Shown: positions 9,040 to 17,724 of the stretch, one piece after another | Layout: every line of letters starts with the position of its first letter | How positions within the stretch are numbered: position 1 is the first letter of the stretch | Source: Pseudidiomarina piscicola | Lineage (GTDB): Bacteria; Pseudomonadota; Gammaproteobacteria; Enterobacterales; Alteromonadaceae | Direction of reading: 5' to 3' | Assembly (NCBI RefSeq): GCF_902806985.1 | Contig: NZ_CADCXY010000003.1 | Span: forward strand, 248,001 to 312,000 | DNA: 64,000 nt | Program-made: the position numbers and the translations under genes | Notes under the pieces: generated by a model | What the model was told of the DNA's origin: nothing | What the model saw: only the letters and a program-made list of their open reading frames with translations | Databases searched by the model: none

Positions 9040-9870
9040 ATGATTAAAATCGGATTTGTGACCTGCGTTCAGCTTGGCCTTTCATGCATGGAGGCTTTAC
9101 ATGAGGCCGGTGGCCAACTTAGTTTTGCGATGACGTTGGAAGACGATCAAGCTGTTAATAAGTCAGGTCGTGTCTACCTCGATGACTTTTGCGAATGTCA
9201 TAGTGTACCACTACTGAAATCACGGCATGTGAACAACTGTGATGTCATCGAGGCCATCAAGAGTCATGAATTAGACTGGCTGTTTATCATAGGTTGGTCT
9301 CAAATTGCTTCGGAGGATCTTCTACGCTCCCCCAAGCGGGGAGTACTGGGAATGCACCCGACACTGCTTCCGCAGGGGCGAGGGCGAGCAGCAATACCGT
9401 GGGCAATATTGAAGGGACTAGATAAAACTGGAGTCACTTTGTTTAAACTTGATACAGGTGTGGACACCGGGCCAATCGTTGATCAGGTGGTAATTCCATT
9501 GTCATCTAGTACTAATGCACAAGAATTGTATCAAAGCGTAAACAAAGCACATATTGCGCTGATGAGGAAAGTAGTCCCAGTACTAATGGCCGATAAACTC
9601 AATTTGCAAGAGCAAGACCGTAGCCTGGCAACTGAATGGCCTGGACGTCGCCCTGAGGATGGTCAGATTGATTTGAATGGGAGTGTTTATGACGCAGAAA
9701 AGCTGGTACGAGCTGTAACTAGACCGTATCCGGGAGCTTTTTATCTCAACGAAGGAAAAAAAATCGTGGTTTGGAAGGCTCAAACGACGGAAAGCCCGTC
9801 AGTGAACGCTTTGGAATTTAAAGATGGTTGGCTTGAGCTAATAGAGTTTGAGGTAAGTCGTAGCTTTTAG
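9040..9870 (+). CDS. Sugar N-formyltransferase (methionyl-tRNA formyltransferase-like)
   Basis: A 276-residue protein with the formyltransferase fold: HPTLLPQGRGRAAIPWAI near residues 105-122 carries the conserved His and the N10-formyltetrahydrofolate binding loop, and TGVDTGPIVDQ near residues 141-151 carries the catalytic Asp. The C-terminus (from ~210, ATEWPGRRPEDGQIDL) looks like the Fmt/ArnA C-terminal subdomain. In a polysaccharide cluster the substrate is expected to be an amino sugar, not Met-tRNA. It lies downstream of the PIG-L deacetylase and the initiating transferase in the same direction. The enzyme class is fairly sure; the sugar is unknown. Confidence 0.85.
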   Translation: MIKIGFVTCVQLGLSCMEALHEAGGQLSFAMTLEDDQAVNKSGRVYLDDFCECHSVPLLKSRHVNNCDVIEAIKSHELDWLFIIGWSQIASEDLLRSPKRGVLGMHPTLLPQGRGRAAIPWAILKGLDKTGVTLFKLDTGVDTGPIVDQVVIPLSSSTNAQELYQSVNKAHIALMRKVVPVLMADKLNLQEQDRSLATEWPGRRPEDGQIDLNGSVYDAEKLVRAVTRPYPGAFYLNEGKKIVVWKAQTTESPSVNALEFKDGWLELIEFEVSRSF

Positions 9871-9904
9871 CTTTCATCAGATTATAAAACTATAGGAATG
9901 CAGT

Positions 9905-11101
9905 ATGACAAAGGATATTTGTATCATAGGCCTAGGCTACATCGGCCTACCCACCGCCGCACTTCTTGCCAACAAAGGCTACCAGGTTCTCGGCATCGAC
10001 GTCTCAGAAGATGTCGTAAACACAGTCAACAATGGTGATATTCACATTGTTGAGCCTGAGCTTGACGCTTATGTGGCAAAAGCTGTTAAAGACAAAAAGC
10101 TCACCGCGTCGCTGACGCCGAAGAAAGCTGATGTTTTTGTATTAGCAGTACCAACCCCGTTTCATGACGGGCATGTGCCTAATATTGACTACATTGAGGC
10201 CGCAACACGTTCTATTGCGCCGGTAGTAGAAGCCGGGAACATGGTTATTCTGGAATCGACATCGCCTGTAGGCACAACCGAACGTGTTGAGGAAGTACTG
10301 CGTGAAGAGGGTGTTGATACATCCTCTATCCATATCGCTCATTGTCCTGAGCGTGTACTGCCTGGTCATATTATGCGAGAACTAGTTGAGAATGATCGTA
10401 TTGTCGGCGGTATCACCGCCGAAGCGACAGATATTGTCGCAGACTTCTACCGCTCGTTTGTTTCAGGTGAAGTACTTACCACCGACGCTCGTACCGCGGA
10501 AATGGCAAAGCTTACCGAGAATAGCTTCCGTGATGTGAACATTGCGTTCGCAAACGAACTTTCGGTACTTTGCGACAAGTTTAGTATCGACGTTTGGGAA
10601 TTGATTCGACTGGCCAATCGTCACCCACGAGTGAACATCCTCCAGCCAGGAACTGGTGTTGGTGGGCATTGTATCGCCGTAGATCCATGGTTCATCGTAC
10701 ATGCCGGCGGCGATGATGCGCGTATCATTCGCGCCGCCCGTGAAATTAATGACTATAAAACCGCTTGGGTAGTCGAACGTATTCTCACAGACGTAAAAGC
10801 ATTTCGTGAACGAGAAGGGCGAGAGCCAACCGTTGCCTGCATGGGGCTGGCTTTTAAGCCCAACATCGACGATTTACGCGAATCTCCTGCACTAGCGGTA
10901 TTTCAGTCGTTAGTGTTAGAAGACATCAACGCGTTGGCAGTAGAGCCGAACCTAAAATCGCATCAAAGCATCGTATTAAACGACTATCATGATGTCGCTA
11001 AAAACGCAGATATCGTTGTTTACTTAGTCTCACACAATGAATTCAAAAAACTAACTGTGCAGGGCGAGGTATTAGACTTTTGCGGTGTGACACGCGCTTA
11101 A
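9905..11101 (+). CDS. wecC: UDP-N-acetyl-D-mannosaminuronic acid dehydrogenase
   Basis: NAD-dependent four-electron oxidation of UDP-ManNAc to UDP-ManNAcA, the step after WecB. A 398-residue member of the UDP-glucose/GDP-mannose dehydrogenase family: IIGLGYIGLPTAALLANKGY (residues 6-26) is the Rossmann motif, ESTSPVGTTE near residue 116, KLTENSFRDVNIAFANELS near residue 204, and GVGGHCIAVDPWF with the catalytic Cys at residue 256. The C-terminal domain starts at ACMGLAFKPNIDDLRESPA. From this gene on the base composition is clearly more GC-rich than the cluster before it, which suggests a recombination boundary around 9.9 kb. Start chosen at ATG 9905 with AGGAATG upstream. Confidence 0.93.
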   Translation: MTKDICIIGLGYIGLPTAALLANKGYQVLGIDVSEDVVNTVNNGDIHIVEPELDAYVAKAVKDKKLTASLTPKKADVFVLAVPTPFHDGHVPNIDYIEAATRSIAPVVEAGNMVILESTSPVGTTERVEEVLREEGVDTSSIHIAHCPERVLPGHIMRELVENDRIVGGITAEATDIVADFYRSFVSGEVLTTDARTAEMAKLTENSFRDVNIAFANELSVLCDKFSIDVWELIRLANRHPRVNILQPGTGVGGHCIAVDPWFIVHAGGDDARIIRAAREINDYKTAWVVERILTDVKAFREREGREPTVACMGLAFKPNIDDLRESPALAVFQSLVLEDINALAVEPNLKSHQSIVLNDYHDVAKNADIVVYLVSHNEFKKLTVQGEVLDFCGVTRA

Positions 11102-11139
11102 TAGCCCCTTGTTGTTTACGTTTTAGAAGGTAGTTATCA

Positions 11140-12288
11140 ATGAAAGTATTATTCGCCTTTGGTACCCGTCCAGAGGCTATTAAAATGGCCCCATTGGTCA
11201 AAGCCCTCGAAGCCGATGCGCGCTTTGAAGTAGTGGTAGCTGTTACTGCTCAGCACCGTGAAATGCTTGATCAAGTTTTGGCGTTATTTGAAATTACGCC
11301 AGACTATGACCTAGATATTATGAAAGCGGGCCAAGATCTCTACGATGTCACATCGTCTGTGCTATTAGGAATGCGCTCAGTGCTTGCTGAAGCGCAACCA
11401 GATATTGTGCTGGTACATGGCGACACAGCGACGACCTTTGCCGCATCGTTAGCGGCATTTTACGCACGCATTCCCGTTGGTCATGTTGAAGCTGGTTTGC
11501 GTACCCATGATCTTTATTCGCCATGGCCCGAGGAAGCAAATCGCCAATTGACCGGACGCTTAACCCAATGGCATTTCTCTCCAACCGAGCGTAACCGTAA
11601 CGACTTACTCGCTGAAGGCGTGAAAGGCGCGTCAATTGTCGTCACCGGGAATACGGTGATTGACGCCTTAAAGTGGGTTACAGAGAAGATCTCGAACTCC
11701 ACCGAGCTACGCGAGTCGATTTCGACCAAGCTTTCAGACGCAGGGCTGTCGATTGAGTTGTCTGGTAAGCGTTATGTGCTGATCACCGGCCACCGTCGGG
11801 AGAACTTCGGTCAAGGCTTTGAAAATATATGTGCAGCGCTTCGCTCACTCGCGGTAGAGCATCCAGACGTACACTTTGTGTATCCGGTTCATTTGAACCC
11901 TAATGTGCAAAAACCAGTTCGTAGCCTATTAGGTGACCTAACAAATGTCCACCTTATCGAGCCTTTAGGTTATGAACCGTTCGTTTGGTTAATGCAAAAC
12001 TGCCATTTAGTGCTTACCGACAGCGGCGGCGTACAAGAAGAAGCTCCAGGCTTGGGTAAACCCGTACTTGTAATGCGTGACACCACTGAGCGCCCAGAAG
12101 CCGTCGATGCCGGTACCGTTCGCCTTGTGGGAACATCCGAGTCAACGATCGTTTCGTCTGTGTCATCGCTGCTCAACAACGCAGACGAGTATGCCTTAAT
12201 GTCCCGCGCCCACAACCCGTATGGTGATGGGCAGGCTTGTGCACGGATTTGTGAGTTTTTACAACGTTCTGAGATTGAGCAAAAATGA
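11140..12288 (+). CDS. wecB: UDP-N-acetylglucosamine 2-epimerase (non-hydrolysing)
   Basis: Interconverts UDP-GlcNAc and UDP-ManNAc in the cytoplasm, feeding WecC. A 382-residue enzyme of full normal length: [14 protein letters not shown] (residues 6-19), [17 protein letters not shown] (about 96-112), [19 protein letters not shown] (about 116-134), [13 protein letters not shown] (about 211-223) and the UDP-binding [21 protein letters not shown] (about 293-313). Ribosome binding site AAGG 10 bp upstream of ATG. Its last codons overlap the ATG of the galE stump (ATGA), so galE was once translationally coupled to it. Confidence 0.95.
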   Translation: MKVLFAFGTRPEAIKMAPLVKALEADARFEVVVAVTAQHREMLDQVLALFEITPDYDLDIMKAGQDLYDVTSSVLLGMRSVLAEAQPDIVLVHGDTATTFAASLAAFYARIPVGHVEAGLRTHDLYSPWPEEANRQLTGRLTQWHFSPTERNRNDLLAEGVKGASIVVTGNTVIDALKWVTEKISNSTELRESISTKLSDAGLSIELSGKRYVLITGHRRENFGQGFENICAALRSLAVEHPDVHFVYPVHLNPNVQKPVRSLLGDLTNVHLIEPLGYEPFVWLMQNCHLVLTDSGGVQEEAPGLGKPVLVMRDTTERPEAVDAGTVRLVGTSESTIVSSVSSLLNNADEYALMSRAHNPYGDGQACARICEFLQRSEIEQK

Positions 12289-12647
12289 TTTTAGTCACAG
12301 GTGGAGCCGACTATATCGGCTCCCATACAGTCGTCGAATTGTTAGCAGCCGGACACGAAGTGTTAGTGCTCGACGATCTCTCAAACAGTGTTCGTGAAAG
12401 TCTGGTACGTGTTGAGCAGATCACCGGAAAGCAAGTTCCTTTTGTGGAAGGGAATATCGCCGACCGAGCGCTCTTAATAGAAATATTTTCGAAACATGAT
12501 ATCTCCGCGGTGATTCACTTTGCGGGCTTTAAGGCCGTAGGTGAAAGCGTACAAGAGCCACTGATGTATTATCAAAACAATTTTAGTGGCACAGCAACTG
12601 TAGCGGCCGGTCAGGCCCGTACTAGAAGTATGAGCTACCTAGATTGA
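12285..12647 (+). pseudogene. galE: UDP-glucose 4-epimerase, 5' stump (galE')
   Basis: The first ~103 codons read as GalE (IGSHTVVELLAAGHEVLVLDD, AVIHFAGFKAVGESVQEPL, YYQNNFSGT), then the frame runs into 17 unrelated codons and stops; GalE is normally ~338 residues, so both catalytic Tyr/Lys and the substrate domain are gone. The nucleotide-binding motif reads GGADYIG instead of GGAGYIG, losing the middle Gly, as expected of a gene no longer under selection. The 3' end of the same gene is at 15671-15757. ATGA overlap with wecB marks the original operon structure. Confidence 0.9.
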
Positions 12648-12851
12648 GAAGGGAGGCGTTTGGCACCTGTTTGCGTTCAAATAACTTCTTTTTGGTTTCA
12701 TCTGACTCTCCGCGACACAGACTGTCGCAAGTTCGGTGGTTTTATATGAGTTTTGTCTAATTGCCGGGAGAGCGGTTCGCTGGCATGGTTGTTCTATAAC
12801 ATTGATTTCAATTTTCAGAATGAAGCGGTATCTGTTTTTGGCGGCGACGTC

Positions 12852-12869
12852 AGCGGGTACCGCTTTTTT
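12852..12869 (+). terminator. Short rho-independent-like terminator
   Basis: AGCGG, a GTA loop, CCGCT and then six T. It is small but well formed, lies between the galE stump and the TIR genes, and could isolate the TIR operon from polysaccharide-cluster transcription. Confidence 0.4.
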
Positions 12870-12896
12870 GTTTATGGAATGACGGCGGGAATCGTG

Positions 12897-13199
12897 ATGT
12901 TCCTTATCAATGTAATGGATCAAAAGCATGCTTGGACAAAAGCTTCGAGTAGCTGGATTCAAGGAAATATTAGAGAGCTTAAACAAAGTGATATTCCTAT
13001 TTGTGTCAAGGTACACATCAAATGCGACGATGTTGATGCTGGATTGTGCGAGGGTGCGTGCCCTCAAGGATATAGGGGCGGTAGGAAAACAACTAAACAA
13101 GAACAAGAGCTAATAGATGCGTGGAATAAATCAAGCACCTCGCTTAACGGGGGCAACATCCATAGCTCCCTACAACGAGTCTCGCTTGAGCGCTGCTAA
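12897..13199 (+). CDS. Small hypothetical protein upstream of the TIR gene
   Basis: A 100-residue reading of a longer open frame (which runs from 12753). I choose the ATG at 12897 because a terminator-like hairpin lies at 12852-12869 and GGCGGGA precedes the ATG. The C-terminal part (CEGACPQGYRGGRKTTKQEQ and on to the GGN near the end) has the look of short proteins often met as mobile cassettes, with a Gly-rich Arg-Lys turn followed by an E-x-E-L-I-x-x-W helix; this is a weak memory-based impression. Two other frames are also open here, so coding status is uncertain. It ends 13 bp before the TIR start and could be part of that module. Confidence 0.35.
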   Translation: MFLINVMDQKHAWTKASSSWIQGNIRELKQSDIPICVKVHIKCDDVDAGLCEGACPQGYRGGRKTTKQEQELIDAWNKSSTSLNGGNIHSSLQRVSLERC

Positions 13200-13212
13200 A
13201 AAGGGGACTGCA

Positions 13213-14166
13213 ATGCATAAAGTTTTCATGTCGTATTCGCATAAGGACGAAGAGTTGCGTAATGAGCTCGGAAGTCACTTGGCGGCTTTGAGAAGACAGG
13301 GGTTGATATCGGATTGGTATGACCGAGAAATACTGCCAGGAGAGGTCTTAGATGAAAAAATTTCTGACAAGCTGTTAGAGGCAGATATTGTAGTTCTGTT
13401 AGTGAGCGCCGATTTTATTGCTTCAAACTATTGTTATGAACGTGAAATGAGTGTCGCTCTTCAGCGACATAAAGACAACGAAGCCGTTGTCATCCCCATC
13501 ATACTTCGAGATGTCGACTGGCATTCTACGCCACTAGGTAAACTTAATGCGTTACCGACGGATGGAAAGCCGGTCATGATGCATGGTAATCAAGATGCGG
13601 CATTTGCCGATGTGGCACGAGGTATTCGGCGACTAGTTGAGCAAAAATTCGGCTCAAGTCCAGATGCTACGGTTAAAGCGTCTGCGCCTGTAAAACCTGA
13701 CGAAATTAGATTTGACCAGCCTCGTTCAGCAAACCTTGCCATCAAAAAGACGTTCACCGATCACGAAAAAGATTCTTTCACTAAAGACTCTTTCGAATAC
13801 ATCTTTAGGCTTTTTGCCGGCTCTTTAGCTGAACTTGGAAAGCGTTACTCTGAAATAACTAGCTCTATCGAGCAAATAGATTCGAGGACGTTCGTTGCGA
13901 TTATCTATCGCTCGGGACAAAAAGTTTCGTTTTGTCAGATCTGGTACGGAAAAGGCTCGTTTGCAACGCGCGAAATTTCGTATAGCGAAACTCCATCAAG
14001 CATGGGAAACAGCGTAAACGATTCGTTATCTGTAGTCGATGACGGACATACGTTACGACTAAAAGCTTTGATGTCTGGATTTGGTGGTCCGCAGGCTGAG
14101 GACGAAATGACTCAGCAGGGTGCTGCTGAGTATCTTTGGAGCCGATTTATAGCAAAGCTTCAGTAG
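13213..14166 (+). CDS. TIR-domain protein, putative NADase effector
   Basis: 318 residues from the ATG at 13213, chosen over earlier in-frame codons because AAGGGG lies 6 bp upstream and the TIR fold begins at once: HKVFMSYSHKDEELR (residues 2-16), DWYDREILPG (34-43), ADIVVLLVSADFIASNYCYE (57-76). Glu78 in YCYEREM is in the position of the catalytic Glu of TIR NAD hydrolases, and IPIILRDVDW follows. After a linker (~150-175) comes a C-terminal domain (TFTDHEKDSFTKDSFEYIF near residue 188, QQGAAEYLW near the end) that I recall from other bacterial TIR proteins but cannot name. Likely cleaves or signals with NAD on phage infection; this is inferred from the family. First gene of a three-gene run. 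Confidence 0.88.
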   Translation: MHKVFMSYSHKDEELRNELGSHLAALRRQGLISDWYDREILPGEVLDEKISDKLLEADIVVLLVSADFIASNYCYEREMSVALQRHKDNEAVVIPIILRDVDWHSTPLGKLNALPTDGKPVMMHGNQDAAFADVARGIRRLVEQKFGSSPDATVKASAPVKPDEIRFDQPRSANLAIKKTFTDHEKDSFTKDSFEYIFRLFAGSLAELGKRYSEITSSIEQIDSRTFVAIIYRSGQKVSFCQIWYGKGSFATREISYSETPSSMGNSVNDSLSVVDDGHTLRLKALMSGFGGPQAEDEMTQQGAAEYLWSRFIAKLQ

Positions 14167-14200
14167 CATCGCTATTAATCTATTAAGTCAAGGTGAAAGT

Positions 14201-14665
14201 ATGCAACCCATTCAACTTATAAGATTGAGAGACCGGCTATCGGAAATTATGCGCCGGCAGCTAAAGTACGATGATATTTTCTCCCAGTTTGTTAGGAACT
14301 GCGAAGGGTTCTTCAATGTTGAAATGAAAGACGAACTCAAAGGTTCTGTCCCTTGCTTTGAGCGAACTCCGGATGAAAATCAAGCGATCCTAAAATTAGC
14401 TAAAAGAGAGTATATTTTTGATCTTTTAACGCTCCCTGGAGAGCATAATACGTTGACCGGATTACTACGAGCGTGTCGAAAAAACACGCTTCGCGACGGC
14501 AAGGTCGCAATAGTAGAAATTGGAGAGATTCGGATCAACGGACATGGTGCGTGTTTAACAACAGATGGTGAAAGAAGCGAGCGATATAATATTCAGTCAC
14601 AAGACGAGTGTATTGAGCTAGTGATTCGCTGGATAGAACAGGATTGTCTCGGTGAACAGGAGTAA
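14201..14665 (+). CDS. Hypothetical protein, middle gene of TIR operon
   Basis: A 154-residue, highly charged soluble protein with no signal peptide, membrane helix or motif that I recognise. The N-terminal ~40 residues look helical (IRLRDRLSEIMRRQLKYDDI), then comes a mixed region ending in an acidic helix (ECIELVIRWIEQD). It starts 34 bp after the TIR stop with AAGGTGAA upstream and is followed 8 bp later by the membrane-protein gene, so it is surely co-transcribed with both. It may be an adaptor or sensor coupling the TIR protein to the membrane partner, but nothing in the sequence proves this. Confidence 0.65.
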   Translation: MQPIQLIRLRDRLSEIMRRQLKYDDIFSQFVRNCEGFFNVEMKDELKGSVPCFERTPDENQAILKLAKREYIFDLLTLPGEHNTLTGLLRACRKNTLRDGKVAIVEIGEIRINGHGACLTTDGERSERYNIQSQDECIELVIRWIEQDCLGEQE

Positions 14666-14673
14666 ATCAATTC

Positions 14674-15537
14674 ATGAATTCGGGACTTAAGCGTTTTTTT
14701 CAGTTTAGAGGCGACAAAGCGTTTTTCGAGTTGAGAATTGTACAAATGACGTTTGCTTGTTTTGGATTACTCGCAGCGGTTAGTGCGGTGGTTATCAGCT
14801 GGAACTCGGAGCTCTCGTGGAACTTTGATTATCACGGATGGAACCACTTAATAACCGTTTATAAGGTACCATTAGGCATTCTCGCCACATTGATTCCATT
14901 GGTTGCCTTGCTAGCCGCTAATCACCGCTCAGTGCAAACTAATGAGCAAATTAGGGTGACCGTTAGCAACAATAATTTCCAAAACTACTTTAGACACATA
15001 GAGCAGTTCGAGAAGTTCGTTGAATCCCGACCTGACGTAGCGAATTACGTCAGAGATAAAAGTTCGCTTCATACCTCTTTGTTTCCGAACGCCCGATCCG
15101 GCGATCTTGCTGTTAGCGAGAACATCATTTTTATTGAGGAAGGGATTATCAAAATGCTCGATGAGCGGGTGCGAAAGCTTGACGGCTCATCTTGGAAAGA
15201 AGCGATTCGAGAGCTGCATGGGATACTGGGTATCGCCGAAAGTCATTTTGATGAAATGGGCTTGCGGATATATAGTTCTGGATCGAAACAAACTATACCG
15301 ATCCCCGGGCCTGGAGGAAAAAAACTAGCCTTAACACAGGGCGATGTTTCGTCTCTATTTAAAGAAATTGGCGCAACCTTTGAGGCTCTGTGCACACTTG
15401 CCTCGTTTGATACGACATTCAAACCAAGTGGTGCGATGCATTTAGCTATATCGAAGCTAAAAGGAGCGCCTTCTTATAATTTCTCAAGAATTGATACTAA
15501 GGCTAAGTTCAAATATAACTTATGGTTAAACGGTTAG
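14674..15537 (+). CDS. Two-helix membrane protein, third gene of TIR operon
   Basis: 287 residues with two predicted transmembrane helices close to the N-terminus (about residues 22-44 and 66-88; FACFGLLAAVSAVVISW and VPLGILATLIPLVALLAAN), a short periplasmic loop rich in Trp/His/Tyr, and a ~195-residue cytoplasmic tail that starts with HRSVQTNEQI, a pattern common after paired helices in bacterial membrane proteins of unknown role. Co-directional with and 8 bp after the previous gene, AGGAG upstream of the ATG. In this setting it may be a membrane-damaging effector or sensor, but no direct evidence exists. Immediately downstream lies the 3' remnant of galE. Confidence 0.7.
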   Translation: MNSGLKRFFQFRGDKAFFELRIVQMTFACFGLLAAVSAVVISWNSELSWNFDYHGWNHLITVYKVPLGILATLIPLVALLAANHRSVQTNEQIRVTVSNNNFQNYFRHIEQFEKFVESRPDVANYVRDKSSLHTSLFPNARSGDLAVSENIIFIEEGIIKMLDERVRKLDGSSWKEAIRELHGILGIAESHFDEMGLRIYSSGSKQTIPIPGPGGKKLALTQGDVSSLFKEIGATFEALCTLASFDTTFKPSGAMHLAISKLKGAPSYNFSRIDTKAKFKYNLWLNG

Positions 15538-15670
15538 ATGTCTGGCCAGTCCGAGTCATGCATTAAAGGCTTGAACATCTTGGTAACGAAGCGTTTTGGA
15601 TTTTAGCGAATTGATTGCTAGCTCGTTCACTACGATTTTAGTTGAAAGGCCAAATGTTAGAAAAAGGGAC

Positions 15671-15757
15671 GGCTGGCGCGCCTCGCTCACGCTCACCGAC
15701 ATGCTGCGCGATACGTGGCGCTGGCAATCGCAGAATCCTGATGGTTATAGGTCGTAA
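15671..15757 (+). pseudogene. galE: 3' remnant of galE
   Basis: In one frame the sequence reads GWRASLTLTDMLRDTWRWQ, SQNPDGY, two more codons and TAA, which matches the conserved end of GalE (W-x-A-x-R/x-L-x-x-M-x-x-D-x-W-x-W-Q-x-x-N-P-x-G-Y). It is the missing tail of the stump at 12285. About 200 codons between the two parts are absent and 3.0 kb of foreign DNA sits there. Bases 15538-15670, between the TIR operon and this piece, contain nothing I recognise. Confidence 0.85.
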
Positions 15758-15793
15758 AAGTCTGGTTGGTAGCTGCTTTTGTTAAAAAACCAG

Positions 15794-17707
15794 CTACAAA
15801 CACCCCCTCTCCCGCAAATACCCAACCACCACCTCAGCGGCTTCATCGACACTTAGCTGCTGAGTGTTTAGCCGAAGCTCTGGTTTTACCGGAGCTTCAT
15901 ACGGCGAGCTAATACCCGTGAAATGCGCGATCTCGCCTTGTCTGGCTTTGGCATACAGGCCTTTCGGGTCGCGCTGCTCACATACCTCTAGGGGCGTGTC
16001 GACAAACACTTCAATAAACTGGTCGGCGTTGACCATTTGTCGCACTTGCTCGCGATTGCTGCGCAGCGGTGAAATAAAGGCCGACAGCACAATTAATCCG
16101 GCGTCGACAAACAGCTTCGCCACCTCGCCAATTCTACGAATATTCTCGATGCGGTCCGCATCATTAAAGCCCAAACCCTGATTTAACCCATGACGGATAT
16201 TGTCGCCGTCGAGCAAATACGTATGTTTTTGTAGCGTATGCAGGCGCTCTTCCACCGCATTGGCAATCGCCGATTTTCCCGCCCCCGATAATCCCGTAAA
16301 CCACAGAATCACCGGCTTTTGATCTTTAAGCGCCGCGCGTTGCTGCTGGCTCACTTTATGGCTTTGCCAGGTCACCGGTCCGCGTTTCGCTTGGGTGTTA
16401 GGCGCATGTTCGGCCAATGGCTTCTCAATCATGCCCGCCGCCACCGTGGCGTTGCTGAGCTTGTCGATCAAAATAAAGCTACCGGTGGCCCGATTGTGCT
16501 TGTAGCCGTCGAACACCAAGGGGCGCTGCGCCCGAATATCTAACAGACCAATCTCGTTAAGGCCTAAATGGTCGGCGTCCACTTCTTGCAGGGTGTTGAT
16601 GTCGATGCCATAGCGTACCTGTTCGCAGTGCGCGGTGGCACTTTGCGTGCCCATTTTTAACAGGTAGTCGCGCTGGGGCTCCAGCGCCTGTTCGTGCAGC
16701 CACACCACTTTGGCACGTAGCCGCGAACTGGTGTAGGGCAGGGCGTCTTTCTCGACGATCATGTCACCACGACTGATATCTAGCTCGTCGTTCAGGCTTA
16801 GCGTTACCGCTTGCGGCGCTTGTGCCTGTTCAAGTGCGCCGTCGAAGGTGTTGATCTCGGTCACGGTGCTGACTTTCCCTGAAGGCAGTACCCTTATGGT
16901 ATCGCCGACGCGCAGGGTGCCCGAGGCTATACTGCCGGCATAACCGCGTTTGCGTTGCTGTTCGCTTGGCTGTTGTTGTGGGCGCTGTACCAGTTGTACG
17001 GGGAAGCGAAAGTGTTGATCTTTGGGGCGCTGAATTTTTAAGGTTTCAAGGTACTGCATTAAGGTGCGCCCACGAAACCATGGGGTGTTGGTGCTGCGGT
17101 GCACCACATTGTCGCCATTCAGCGCTGAAATCGGCACAAAGTGAATGTCGGGAATATCAAGCAGGCCGGCCAGCTTAAGATAGTCGTCTTGGATGGCTTT
17201 ATAGGTGCTTTGCTGGTAGTTCACGCGGTCCATTTTGTTCACGGCGACAATGACGTGCTTGATGCCCAGTAAGCTCACAATAAAGCTATGGCGCTTGGTT
17301 TGGGTTTGGACGCCTTGTTCGGCGTCGATCAAAATCACGGCTAAATCGCTGGTGCTGGCGCCGGTGGCCATATTGCGGGTGTATTGTTCGTGCCCTGGGG
17401 TGTCGGCAATGATGAATTTGCGCTTGTCGGTGCTGAAATAACGATAGGCGACGTCAATGGTAATGCCTTGCTCGCGCTCCGATTGCAGGCCGTCGACCAG
17501 TTGCGCTAAGTCGACGGTGTCGTTGGCGGTGATGGCATCGAGCTGGTCGTCATAGATCAACTGGCTGTCGTGCAACAGACGGCCAATAAGGGTGCTTTTA
17601 CCGTCGTCGACGCTGCCGCAGGTAATGAACCTAAGCAGCTCTTTGTTCTCGTGCTGCGCTAGGTACTTCAGAATGTCTGTTTCGATTAAGCTGGATTTAT
17701 GACTCAC
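15794..17707 (-). CDS. cysNC: Bifunctional sulfate adenylyltransferase large subunit / APS kinase (CysN-CysC fusion)
   Basis: 637 residues. The N-terminal EF-Tu-like GTPase carries [15 protein letters not shown] (about 31-45), [12 protein letters not shown] (about 103-114) and NKMD (about 157-160), followed by two beta-barrel domains; it powers APS formation by CysD. From about residue 460 a CysC kinase begins ([56 protein letters not shown]), which phosphorylates APS to PAPS. The second domain of the P-loop reads GAGKSA instead of the more usual GSGKST, a tolerated variant. Seventeen bases after cysD in the same direction, so one operon. PAPS could also feed the sulfotransferase at 61.7 kb. 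Confidence 0.96.
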   Translation of the reverse strand: MSHKSSLIETDILKYLAQHENKELLRFITCGSVDDGKSTLIGRLLHDSQLIYDDQLDAITANDTVDLAQLVDGLQSEREQGITIDVAYRYFSTDKRKFIIADTPGHEQYTRNMATGASTSDLAVILIDAEQGVQTQTKRHSFIVSLLGIKHVIVAVNKMDRVNYQQSTYKAIQDDYLKLAGLLDIPDIHFVPISALNGDNVVHRSTNTPWFRGRTLMQYLETLKIQRPKDQHFRFPVQLVQRPQQQPSEQQRKRGYAGSIASGTLRVGDTIRVLPSGKVSTVTEINTFDGALEQAQAPQAVTLSLNDELDISRGDMIVEKDALPYTSSRLRAKVVWLHEQALEPQRDYLLKMGTQSATAHCEQVRYGIDINTLQEVDADHLGLNEIGLLDIRAQRPLVFDGYKHNRATGSFILIDKLSNATVAAGMIEKPLAEHAPNTQAKRGPVTWQSHKVSQQQRAALKDQKPVILWFTGLSGAGKSAIANAVEERLHTLQKHTYLLDGDNIRHGLNQGLGFNDADRIENIRRIGEVAKLFVDAGLIVLSAFISPLRSNREQVRQMVNADQFIEVFVDTPLEVCEQRDPKGLYAKARQGEIAHFTGISSPYEAPVKPELRLNTQQLSVDEAAEVVVGYLRERGCL

Positions 17708-17724
17708 CTGTGGCGTTCAGTACT

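Noticed and set aside
12639-13106. 155-codon open frame on the - strand next to the galE stump
   Set aside because: No ribosome binding site, composition unlike a folded protein, and it overlaps the likelier + strand frame.
15765-15817. GTAGCTG/CAGCTAC inverted repeat after cysNC as terminator
   Set aside because: Loop is long and no T-run follows in the direction of cysNC.
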